Positions 45,476-53,600 of a stretch of DNA of 64,000 nt are shown here, one piece after another. The stretch comes from Blastocystis sp. Blastoise. Its lineage: Eukaryota > Sar > Bigyra > Opalinata > Blastocystidae. The notes beneath the pieces are model-generated. The model ran no database searches and was not told the DNA's origin. It saw only the letters and a list, made by a program, of their open reading frames with translations. The translations under genes and the position numbers were made by a program. Each line of letters opens with the position of its first letter. The first letter of the stretch is position 1. The stretch lies in assembly GCA_039096225.1 (NCBI GenBank), contig JBBPEB010000020.1:444501-508500 (forward strand), in the 5' to 3' direction.

Positions 45476-46009
45476 TTAACAAGGCATAAGATTTCCATTA
45501 GAAAGTAAATAAAGTAAAGAATAATAAAAGCAACCATTTGCATTACTTGTAGTTTTTTGGTGTTGAATAGGATTATATTGAATATTATGATTTTGAATAA
45601 ATGATTTTGAAAAAGTAGGTTCATTTCCTAATGATGAATAGTGTTCTATGTTTTTATTACCATTATAAATAACAGCTTCAAAATGACCATTATAAGGATC
45701 ACTAGGACTTTCATGAAAGATCATATTAAATTTAGTTTGATCTTGATCTATATTTTGTTCAAAATCATCATAACTATTATAATAATTATAAGATTGAGAA
45801 TTCGTTTTATTTAATTGTTTCATAACATTTTCAGCACGATCACAAGCAACAGAAGAGGTAGGTTTATTTAAATAAGCATAATTATATAATTGAGATATTA
45901 AAGAATTTGGTATATTACAATATTGAGATAGAGTTTGTTTGAAATTATCAGGGGATCTAGGAGTAACATGACGAGTTTTATCAGATATAATAGGATTATC
46001 GCAATTCAT
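45476..46009 (-). CDS. Adenain-like (C5/ULP1-fold) cysteine protease, 177 aa
   Basis: ATG at 46009. The arrangement matches virus maturation proteases: catalytic His109 in GHFEAVIYNG, the following strand with NIEHYSSLGNEP, Gln149/Gln151 in IQHQKTTSNANGC as oxyanion candidate, and Cys160 in NGCFYYSLLYLL. In family members an Asp often precedes SLG in that strand; here it is Ser (SSLG), so the acidic partner may be Glu122. The length is close to the compact viral proteases. It lies 32 bp downstream of the 548-aa Gly-rich precursor on the same strand, and that precursor contains four sites of the matching specificity, so the pair is a natural protease-substrate module. No heat-shock array precedes it. 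The assignment rests on motif order and context. Confidence 0.75.
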   Translation of the reverse strand: MNCDNPIISDKTRHVTPRSPDNFKQTLSQYCNIPNSLISQLYNYAYLNKPTSSVACDRAENVMKQLNKTNSQSYNYYNSYDDFEQNIDQDQTKFNMIFHESPSDPYNGHFEAVIYNGNKNIEHYSSLGNEPTFSKSFIQNHNIQYNPIQHQKTTSNANGCFYYSLLYLLSNGNLMPC

Positions 46010-46041
46010 TGAATTTTGAATAAGTTTTTCATCTTTACTCT

Positions 46042-47688
46042 TTACCAGATCCCCTCCCCTGAGTTTTTTGATAACATATACTTCTTTTTTTTCCAGAACA
46101 ATTCGTCACCTGTATTTAATGTTTCATTATTATCTATTTTCTGTTTTATAATTTGTAATTGTTTTAAATCAGCCTCTTGTATTTTACGTTTTTTTCGTGC
46201 CACTCCTGCAGGTATTATAAAATCTGTATAAAATGATACTAATGGATTCAAATCACCACCTCTTTTCTTTTTAGCTTCTTTTCCTCTTCTCATTCGTTCT
46301 AAGAATTCTGCTTTACTTAATTTAACTCGACCACCATAACCTCTACGTTTAGCTCTTCTTGCAGCTATTCGTTTATCCCTTTCATCTTCTTTCCATTTTC
46401 TATCGACTTTCTCTTTATCATTTTGAGGGAAACCATAAATCTTATAAGGATAACTTTGTTCATCACGAGGCATAGGTTTATAAGGTTGAGGAGGTTGCGA
46501 ATGTTGAGGAGGTCGAGGTTGAGTAGGTCGATCAACTTGTTGTTGTGGAGGTGGTGGAGGTTGAACAACGGGTTGTGGATGTAGTCTATCATCTTCATCA
46601 AGAGCATCTTGCATTTCATCAGCTACATCATAATATCCTTCAAACATTTTATTTATTGTATTTCCTGAACCTATTTGCTTTTTCATTTCATTTAATGCTT
46701 GTTGACGTTTTAATTTTTCCATTTCAAATTCCATATCATTTAATTCACTTGATTGTTGTGCCAAATGTGTATCATAATAAGCTTTTCTACCTTTAGCAAA
46801 AGAATCCATACCTTTATCAACTACACCTAATAGAGCTGGTGCATAATCCATTAATCCACTCCAGAATCCACCACCTCTTTTTACTCTTAATATACCATCA
46901 CCACTTTGAGCTGAATCTAAATCTATATATTTTGGTATAATAGAGGGTCTTAACATTCTTCTTAATTTTGGATTCTTAATCATTTTCTTATTTTTAATTG
47001 CATTCATAATTGCTGAAGCAACTGATATAGGAATCTTTCCACCACGTTTAATTTTATGTTCATAGAATCTTTTGAATTCATCATCAAGATCATGATGACC
47101 ATCACCAACATATTGAGCTAAAATAGCTAATGCATCACGAGCTTTTCTATTAGCTTTTTTATCTACAATAGCATCTCTTATATCTAATACATTTCGTTGA
47201 TACATATCTTTTACTTTATTTTTAATTGCATCACCAATACCAGAACCTTGATTATTCTCAAATTTATTGATTTCTGATTTATTTGGAATAATTCCTCTAC
47301 CAGATTTACGTCTTGGTTTACATGGATTTAATACTTTATATTGACGATCTTCACCATCTATTTTATCTTCTTCTGGACCAGCTGCTTTCATTACACCTTT
47401 ACCTGCTGCTCTAGCACGAATTAAAGCACCATTTCCTTGTGGAACAGCATCTTTACCAAATGTTTTAGAACGATCTACATAATCATCTTCTTTACCATCA
47501 TGTATTTCTTTACTTTCTAAAGTAGACACAGGCATAGATGAATTTGGACCTATTTCATGAAATATTGGATTATATTGATCCATTTTATGTAATGGTTGTG
47601 TATTATATCGCCTATATTCTTTTCCAGTTGAAATTAAATTCATACCAAAAGTACCAGGACTTGGCATTCCTAATATACAACTTTGCAT
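46042..47688 (-). CDS. Gly-rich basic precursor protein with adenain-type sites, 548 aa
   Basis: ATG at 47688. Four sites fit the adenain consensus (M/I/L/N/Q)xGx-G: NQGSG (146-150), QSGDG (261-265), QIGSG (338-342) and NSGEG (542-546). Three KRGG motifs stand at about 214, 270 and 475. Around residues 268-295 VKRGGGFWSGL leads into an amphipathic helix, reminiscent in layout of the membrane-active minor capsid protein of adenovirus-type particles; this is an analogy only. A helix (306-337) is followed by a Pro/Gln-rich linker (370-405) and a very basic C-terminal part (about 430-505) suited to nucleic-acid binding. I infer a virion core or minor capsid polyprotein cut by the adjacent protease. 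No jelly-roll capsid signature was seen. The upstream region has a TTTGTTTTGTTTA motif but no heat-shock array. Confidence 0.65.
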   Translation of the reverse strand: MQSCILGMPSPGTFGMNLISTGKEYRRYNTQPLHKMDQYNPIFHEIGPNSSMPVSTLESKEIHDGKEDDYVDRSKTFGKDAVPQGNGALIRARAAGKGVMKAAGPEEDKIDGEDRQYKVLNPCKPRRKSGRGIIPNKSEINKFENNQGSGIGDAIKNKVKDMYQRNVLDIRDAIVDKKANRKARDALAILAQYVGDGHHDLDDEFKRFYEHKIKRGGKIPISVASAIMNAIKNKKMIKNPKLRRMLRPSIIPKYIDLDSAQSGDGILRVKRGGGFWSGLMDYAPALLGVVDKGMDSFAKGRKAYYDTHLAQQSSELNDMEFEMEKLKRQQALNEMKKQIGSGNTINKMFEGYYDVADEMQDALDEDDRLHPQPVVQPPPPPQQQVDRPTQPRPPQHSQPPQPYKPMPRDEQSYPYKIYGFPQNDKEKVDRKWKEDERDKRIAARRAKRRGYGGRVKLSKAEFLERMRRGKEAKKKRGGDLNPLVSFYTDFIIPAGVARKKRKIQEADLKQLQIIKQKIDNNETLNTGDELFWKKKKYMLSKNSGEGIW

Positions 47689-47763
47689 TTTTTTATTTCA
47701 ATTATAAAATTATTTATAAACAAAACAAATATATTAATAAAAAATAAATTTAACATTAAAAAT

Positions 47764-48357
47764 TTATAAATTAGTTAAATCAATAATAGTATCATTACTA
47801 TTAGTATTCTTCGTAGATTTATCGATGACTTTAATAGAACGAGCATATAAACCAATATAATACTTGTTATTATAACGATGAATACCATGTATTGTAAATA
47901 ATACTTTACATAACGTATTTGGTGGAATATACTTTTCACGTATTTCTTCGTAAGTTAACTTAGGATCTTTACCGATATTAATCTTCTTATCTCTTTTATC
48001 AGTAATATCAATAGTAACATTCTTCGATGCATTAATAGGTACTTTAATTGTAATCTTATATTTACCATTATCCATACGTACAAAATTAACAATATCACCA
48101 TCAGGACATAATTCACATAATTTACGATAAAGTTCTTTATAAGCAGTTAAGAATACTTGATTATCATCTTCAATTGTTAATAAAGTCCATTTATCACGTG
48201 TAACAATATAACCAAATAAACATGGTGTAGCATCAGTAGAAATACATACACGATGATTATTATTTAAAAGAACAGCATTTTCTTTGGTGTCATCCCATTG
48301 TAAATTAAAGTTAGAAGTATCAAGAATAGTAGGTTTTTTAAATTCAGTTGTAGACAT
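47764..48357 (-). CDS. Possible ssDNA-binding protein (OB-fold type), 197 aa
   Basis: ATG at 48357. A soluble beta-rich protein of normal complexity. The C-terminal part (KYIPPNTLCKVLFTIHGIHR followed by YIGLYARSIKVID) has the pattern of single-stranded-DNA-binding proteins from large DNA viruses: a charged/Pro lead, a C-V-hydrophobic strand, a central G-I-x-x turn, then a final strand. This is a family-style resemblance that I cannot score. It would fit as a replication partner of the primase-helicase. A ten-unit heat-shock array stands 78-125 bp upstream of the ATG, as it does for the primase-helicase. Alternative: an unrelated structural protein. Confidence 0.45.
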   Translation of the reverse strand: MSTTEFKKPTILDTSNFNLQWDDTKENAVLLNNNHRVCISTDATPCLFGYIVTRDKWTLLTIEDDNQVFLTAYKELYRKLCELCPDGDIVNFVRMDNGKYKITIKVPINASKNVTIDITDKRDKKINIGKDPKLTYEEIREKYIPPNTLCKVLFTIHGIHRYNNKYYIGLYARSIKVIDKSTKNTNSNDTIIDLTNL

Positions 48358-48434
48358 TTTTAGTTAAGTATTTAGTAAAAATATAAGTATTTTAATACTA
48401 ATATTTTACGATATTCTTTTCAAATGAATCAATT

Positions 48435-48482
48435 TTCGAGAAGGTTCTAGAAGGTTCTAGAAGGTTCGAGAAGGTTCTAGAA
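48435..48482 (-). promoter_or_regulatory. Heat-shock element array upstream of the SSB-like gene
   Basis: Ten alternating TTC/GAA pentamers in exact 5-bp phase (TTCGAGAAGGTTCTAGAAGG onward), 78 bp from the ATG at 48357. Dinucleotide spacers are mostly TA, GG or GA. Confidence 0.85.
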
Positions 48483-48677
48483 AAAAAGAACACTTGAATA
48501 ATCTAATGGAAACATTTTAACGGAATCGAACCATGATACTGTGGTTACATATTTCTTTAATAGATCCATTAGACCATTCAAGAATTCTATTTGAAACTAT
48601 TCTATTCTCCATTTAAACTTTGTGTAATTAATTTTAAAATAATAAACAAAACAAAATAATTAATTAAATAAAAATAA
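48483..48677. other. Intergenic spacer between orf175 and the SSB-like gene
   Basis: No gene. It carries AATAAACAAAACAAAATAATTA just after the orf175 stop, the recurrent gene-boundary motif of this element. Confidence 0.4.
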
Positions 48678-49205
48678 TTAATGATCAAATATTTCAGACA
48701 TAGAAGGAATAGAATATTCGGATAATAATGAAACAATTTCTTTAGAATCATCATGAATCTGTTTCAAATCTTGTTTCTGACTTTCAATCTTTGTTTTTAA
48801 ATGATCAACAGTACAATAAATACCATTTAATATATTATCAGCTGTTTCAATAGTTTGAAATAAAGATTCGAATTGACTGGATATATTTGTTAACTCCTCA
48901 TTTGTAAATAATAATGCTTGCTTATCAGGATTTGTATTTACTTGATCTTGAAATTGTATTGGTTGATTGTTAACGGAATGATATCTATCTGGATTTTTAG
49001 ATACGTAAACATCATTGATTGGATGAATTTCTTGAGGTGGATCTTCAAACATGATTTCGTCACGCGAATTAAAACAGAAATCATTATCATTGGGTAAAGC
49101 CATAGGATTTGCAGAAACACTATTTTCAAATGGATTCAACAAGGGGGATATCATGGCTTGACCGAAAGGGGATAAACTGGCAGAAAGACTATCAGGAATT
49201 TCCAT
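48678..49205 (-). CDS. Coiled-coil protein, 175 aa, unknown
   Basis: ATG at 49205. The N-terminal half is Pro/Asn-rich and probably extended (SLSPFGQAMISPLLNPFEN). The C-terminal half is a long helix with heptad character (NISSQFESLFQTIETADNIL then VDHLKTKIESQKQDLKQIHD). This organisation suits a fibre, scaffold or minor structural protein, but I recognise no family. Its immediate upstream region lacks a heat-shock array; the nearest (49475) is about 270 bp away and closer to the divergent orf207. Confidence 0.6.
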   Translation of the reverse strand: MEIPDSLSASLSPFGQAMISPLLNPFENSVSANPMALPNDNDFCFNSRDEIMFEDPPQEIHPINDVYVSKNPDRYHSVNNQPIQFQDQVNTNPDKQALLFTNEELTNISSQFESLFQTIETADNILNGIYCTVDHLKTKIESQKQDLKQIHDDSKEIVSLLSEYSIPSMSEIFDH

Positions 49206-49474
49206 GATTATTTAAACCTTCAAAAGTATTTTTATACAATATATTAAATATACTATTTTTAGTGTACAGTTCTTCATTTCAGTTGCTAACAAAAGCCTAT
49301 TGCTTCCAGCTGGAAAATAAGCCAATAAAATAACTTATTTCGTATGACACATCGTCGTCATCGTCTAATTGTGTTTTACTAATTTTTTTATCCAATCAGA
49401 TTACAGATGCCAACTATACTCGTCATTGAAACACAAATAAAAAATGCTAAGTCGACAAAATTAGCCAATCAAAT
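49206..49474. promoter_or_regulatory. Divergent intergenic region with CCAAT boxes
   Basis: Between the divergent orf175 and orf207. It contains GCCAATAAAA (about 49321), TCCAATCAGATT (about 49392) and GCCAATCAAATG (about 49464), a repeated CCAAT-type motif next to the heat-shock units. Confidence 0.5.
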
Positions 49475-49492
49475 GAACCTTCTAGAACATTC
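49475..49492 (+). promoter_or_regulatory. Short heat-shock element upstream of orf207
   Basis: GAACCTTCTAGAACATTC: four alternating units in phase, 112 bp before the ATG at 49604. Confidence 0.65.
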
Positions 49493-49603
49493 CATAGAGA
49501 TTCTACACTGTCTCCTAGAATATTTAATATTCCATTTAAATGTATTATTTATTTCATTTTGATAAATACAAATTTTCTCTCTGTAACGATATTCGCGATT
49601 ATA

Positions 49604-50227
49604 ATGCAATTTAATCTTTCTGCTGATTCCCGTAAATGTCTTCAAACTGTTCGTATGGAACTTCTTAAGAATTCTAAGAAGGCTGTTGAAGTTCATAAGA
49701 ATGTTCTTCGTGATATTGATTTACATCAGTCTCAATTGAATAGAGAAAAGAATCTATTGGGTATTGCAAAATCTAAAGAACGTCTTGCTTCTTTCGAAGT
49801 CGAAAACTATAGATCAGCTTTAAAACGTATAAACGCGGTTATTAAAGGTCTTGAAGATTATGAAGAATTCGCTGCTGATATTTATACTCAACAACTTAAT
49901 GAAGAACAAGATATTCAAGATATTATCAATACTGAAGATCTTTTAGAAAGTGATAGAACTACTATTTTATGTTCTGAAGATTCTAAAGAACATTCGAATT
50001 CTCAAGATGATGATTTTGATATTATGAAATTCCATATGGAAGATGGATTTCTTTATGATGAAAAAGGTAAAGTTTATACTTATGAAGTTGTTCATGCTAA
50101 GAGTATTAACAAGATTAAAAGAGATCCTTCAAAACAAATGTATTTCTGGGATGGTATTTTATATGATAAGAATGGATGGCCTCATTCATGTACATATATT
50201 AATAGTCAAGAACCAATTGAAATTTAA
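49604..50227 (+). CDS. Unknown protein, 207 aa, with two DG-x-LYD repeats
   Basis: ATG at 49604 is preferred over an open but ATG-less upstream extension. The N-terminal two-thirds is helical and charged (coiled-coil-like: RMELLKNSKKAVEVHKNVLR and further). An acidic linker (SEDSKEHSNSQDDDFD) follows. The C-terminal domain is built of two copies of a short motif, FHMEDGFLYDEKGKVYTYEV and MYFWDGILYDKNGWPHSCTY. I do not recognise the family. It lies between orf175 and the primase-helicase, behind a four-unit heat-shock element, so it groups with the heat-shock-linked genes. Confidence 0.65.
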   Translation: MQFNLSADSRKCLQTVRMELLKNSKKAVEVHKNVLRDIDLHQSQLNREKNLLGIAKSKERLASFEVENYRSALKRINAVIKGLEDYEEFAADIYTQQLNEEQDIQDIINTEDLLESDRTTILCSEDSKEHSNSQDDDFDIMKFHMEDGFLYDEKGKVYTYEVVHAKSINKIKRDPSKQMYFWDGILYDKNGWPHSCTYINSQEPIEI

Positions 50228-50337
50228 TTATTTTTCTTGTTTATTTTTCTATTTTTACTTATAAACTTGTAAAAAATCATTGAAAATTGTTTTGTTTATT
50301 GTATATACATTTAAAACACTAAAGTATAAAAAGGATG

Positions 50338-50385
50338 TTCTAGAAGGTTCTAGAAGGTTCTAGAATGTTCTCGAAGGTTCTAGAA
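50338..50385 (+). promoter_or_regulatory. Heat-shock element array 1 upstream of the primase-helicase
   Basis: Ten alternating pentamers in exact phase (TTCTAGAAGGTTCTAGAAGG onward) from 50338 to 50385. Confidence 0.85.
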
Positions 50386-50419
50386 CATTTAAAAATATAA
50401 AGTAATATTTACTATTATA

Positions 50420-50485
50420 GAATGTTCTAGAAGGTTCTAGAATGTTCTTGAATGTTCTAGAAGCTTCTAAAACTGACTTCTAGAA
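50420..50485 (+). promoter_or_regulatory. Heat-shock element array 2 upstream of the primase-helicase
   Basis: A second array of ten in-phase units (50420-50467, starting GAATGTTCTAGAAGGTTCTA) plus a separate TTCTAGAA pair at 50478-50485. Together with array 1 this gene has the densest heat-shock promoter in the window, ending 68 bp before its ATG. Confidence 0.85.
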
Positions 50486-50553
50486 TCTTTAATATATTAT
50501 TTGTTTTGAATTTTATACCATATTTATTTTCATTATTTATAAGTCAAATAATC

Positions 50554-53500
50554 ATGGAAAATTCACAAATTCATTTTGTTTATACTTTTGGTTCCTTTAA
50601 TCATGATAATTCAAAAGATAATCATAGTGAAATTATTATACCAAATCCATTACCATTTTATAAAAGTCTATTTACTAATTATCAAAATCAAAAAGAATTA
50701 TTACATTATATTGATTGTACTCCTTGTAATACATCAACTAATTATAGAAGATTATGGTTTGATTTAGATTATCACCAAATATCTGATGATTTTTCTTTTC
50801 TAACAGATTCTTTTATTCATGAATTTATAGAAGAAATGTGTAATCATTGTATTCATTATTATAATCAAGAATTTATTTCGCTTGTGTATACAAAGAAAGA
50901 AGTGAATAAGAAGACAGTTCATAATGAAATACATTATTCATGGGGAATTCATATATATACAAATTGGTTTGTAAATGGTGATTATTTATTTTTCTTATAT
51001 AATAGTATGATTCTGAATACCAAATTGGTTGATTTATGTAAAATGAATAATTTAGATATAAAAGAATTCATTGATTATAATGTTATTGGTAAACCCAGAA
51101 AGAATAATGGTTGTATGTTTCTTGGTTGTAGTAAAGATAATTCTCCATCTACTTATAAATTATATGAAGAATATACCAATAAAACATGGAAGAAAATAGA
51201 TGATGAAATCGATGAACATTATTATTTCAAAACATTATTGAATTATAAGAATGAAGATGATATTATAAGTGATATTATTAATCCTATTATTTTTTATAAA
51301 TTAAAACAATATTCACGTTATAAACGTTATTATGCAAGATTAAATAATTGTTCACGTACTATATTATGTTCTATACAAGATATTAAAGATATTCCTATGT
51401 TGATTTCTACAGATACTATATTGGATACTACAGCATCTAAAGAAGCTTTATTAGAACGATATTTATTATTGATTGGTTCTATTGAAGATATGAATTATTT
51501 TGAATCTCATAATACTTGGTATAAATTATGTTGTGCAGCAAAACAGATTTGTAATACAACAAGAGGATTAGAATTATTTAAAAATTATTCATTACGTTAT
51601 GGTCATGATCGAAGTGATGATGTAATTGAATCTACATGGAATCATATACAAGTTGATCCTACTCATTTATCGAATAATTATATTTTGAAGATATTAATGG
51701 ATAATAAATTATTTAATAAAGATGATGATAATGATTTCATATTTATGTCTATTTTAGAATGTATTCAATCCTTTAATCTTGTAGATTCACAAACATTAGT
51801 TATGTTATTTCAATTATTAGAATTTAATGAAATTGTTTCTATTATATTAGATAAAGATAATTTTATCTTATATACATTTGATGAATATAATATCTTAAGA
51901 CGTTGTAAGAATAATTATGATATTAATTTCTTTGAAACCAAAATAACTACATTTATGAAATCGATTGTCGAGAAATTCAAATTATCAAGATTATATTCCA
52001 AAGAGAATGAACAACATCAAAAAATAGTTGATAAAATAATGTCTGCTTCTGTTACTAATGAATATCATTATAAAGAATGGTTGAATCGTTATTTGAAGAC
52101 TTATGGTAAATCTTATAAAGAATATTTAGATACTTATATGGTTCATAAAGAACGTGTTATCTATACACAACTTGGTTATTTATATCCAAAAGAATCTACA
52201 GAAGAAGATCCTAGACAATATTATATCCAACCATATCATAAAGAAGATATGGTGTTTGAAGATTTATTAATTGATACTGAATTTAATGTAAGTTGGAATA
52301 TTAATAATGAACAGAAAGATATTATCCAATTATTTGAACAACATATTGCAAGATATTGTGAATTCGATAAGAAATATGAAAGTATTATGTTACGTATCTT
52401 AACCACTGCTTTCTATGTCAATACTCAGAAAACAGTTTCTTATATATTATATGGTAGTACAGGTAGTAATGGTAAAACAATAACAACTGATTTAATTTCT
52501 CGTATTGTAGGTAGTAATCAATGTATTATAGTAAATCCAGATAATTTAGAAGAAACATCTATAGCTCCTAAGATTGTAGATATGTCTAATAAAACAATGT
52601 ATTATATGAATGAATTAATAGAAGAAGATGTTACTGGTAGAAAGAAAACATTTAATCCATTCTCTTCTAAAGTCTTTAAAGAAATAGCAGAAAAGAAAGA
52701 AGGTGCTAGTGCTCGTAAATTATTCAGTAATATATTTACAAAAGTTCATTTCACGGGTACTTTATTTATGACAAGTAATATCCAACCTACTGCTGTGAAT
52801 GCTGGTCCTATTGAAAGAAGAGTCTGTTTCTTACCATCATGTTGTCGTTATTTCCCTCCTGGTAATGCTAATTTATATGAAGATTATGTAGATCATAATT
52901 TACCTAAACGTAAACAGACAGTAGAAAAGAGATTGAAACCTAATCATTATGAAATGGATTATACTCTATCCGATAAATTCTATCAGAATCGTTCTATTAT
53001 CTTTAGTTATCTAGTAAGTAATTATTTCTATTCTAGTATGCAATTAGATATGCATGAATTAGATAATGAATATCATATAAGTGAATGTAAGAAACGATTC
53101 TTTGATCGTAGTACAGAAGGATATGATTTGAAATCTTTTGTTGATAACCATATTACTATAGATCCTTATTATTTGAATGTAGTTACTATTGAAGATATTT
53201 TTAATAGTTATAAGAAAGTGAATAATAATAATCAATTTACGATTAAGAAAGATTTAGATAAATTTACAAATGCTTTATTTGGTTGTTTAAGTAGTAAAGA
53301 TACATTCAATTCTATAGATATTGTGAATATTCATAGAAAACATACTTCAAATTTCTATAAGGGAGGGAATGCTATTGGTATTTGTGGTTTAATGATTGAT
53401 AATACTTATAATGAATGTGTAGATACAGATTTATTCTGTTTATCCAATTGTTTATCTAAGAAAGAAGAAATTGTTTATAGTGAAGATCAATATCATAATA

Positions 53501-53556
53501 CGTCATCAACAAAACGAATTTTAATAGATAATACTTTATATGCTATACCAAATTAA
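50554..53556 (+). CDS. Primase-SF3 helicase fusion (D5-like), 1000 aa
   Basis: ATG at 50554 (MENSQIHFVYTFGSF) is preferred; a longer frame starts at 50506. The N-terminal archaeo-eukaryotic primase domain has the DxD motif in RRLWFDLDYH (Asp70, Asp72) and the S-x-x-x-H motif in HYSWGIHIY (Ser129, His133), followed by a D5-type NVIGKPRKNNGCMFLGCSK block. The C-terminal superfamily-3 helicase has Walker A YGSTGSNGKTITTDLI (about residue 640), Walker B around KTMYYMNELIEED, and motif C GTLFMTSNIQP. The protein would prime and unwind DNA for replication of the element. Its length and domain order match primase-helicases of polinton-like viruses and large DNA viruses. It is intronless and complete, with no degenerate motif, so it is likely functional. 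Two ten-unit heat-shock arrays stand directly upstream. Confidence 0.92.
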   Translation: MENSQIHFVYTFGSFNHDNSKDNHSEIIIPNPLPFYKSLFTNYQNQKELLHYIDCTPCNTSTNYRRLWFDLDYHQISDDFSFLTDSFIHEFIEEMCNHCIHYYNQEFISLVYTKKEVNKKTVHNEIHYSWGIHIYTNWFVNGDYLFFLYNSMILNTKLVDLCKMNNLDIKEFIDYNVIGKPRKNNGCMFLGCSKDNSPSTYKLYEEYTNKTWKKIDDEIDEHYYFKTLLNYKNEDDIISDIINPIIFYKLKQYSRYKRYYARLNNCSRTILCSIQDIKDIPMLISTDTILDTTASKEALLERYLLLIGSIEDMNYFESHNTWYKLCCAAKQICNTTRGLELFKNYSLRYGHDRSDDVIESTWNHIQVDPTHLSNNYILKILMDNKLFNKDDDNDFIFMSILECIQSFNLVDSQTLVMLFQLLEFNEIVSIILDKDNFILYTFDEYNILRRCKNNYDINFFETKITTFMKSIVEKFKLSRLYSKENEQHQKIVDKIMSASVTNEYHYKEWLNRYLKTYGKSYKEYLDTYMVHKERVIYTQLGYLYPKESTEEDPRQYYIQPYHKEDMVFEDLLIDTEFNVSWNINNEQKDIIQLFEQHIARYCEFDKKYESIMLRILTTAFYVNTQKTVSYILYGSTGSNGKTITTDLISRIVGSNQCIIVNPDNLEETSIAPKIVDMSNKTMYYMNELIEEDVTGRKKTFNPFSSKVFKEIAEKKEGASARKLFSNIFTKVHFTGTLFMTSNIQPTAVNAGPIERRVCFLPSCCRYFPPGNANLYEDYVDHNLPKRKQTVEKRLKPNHYEMDYTLSDKFYQNRSIIFSYLVSNYFYSSMQLDMHELDNEYHISECKKRFFDRSTEGYDLKSFVDNHITIDPYYLNVVTIEDIFNSYKKVNNNNQFTIKKDLDKFTNALFGCLSSKDTFNSIDIVNIHRKHTSNFYKGGNAIGICGLMIDNTYNECVDTDLFCLSNCLSKKEEIVYSEDQYHNTSSTKRILIDNTLYAIPN

Positions 53557-53600
53557 ATTTATATTTATTTTTTATTATAAAAAGTTGTTTTGTTTTAAAA

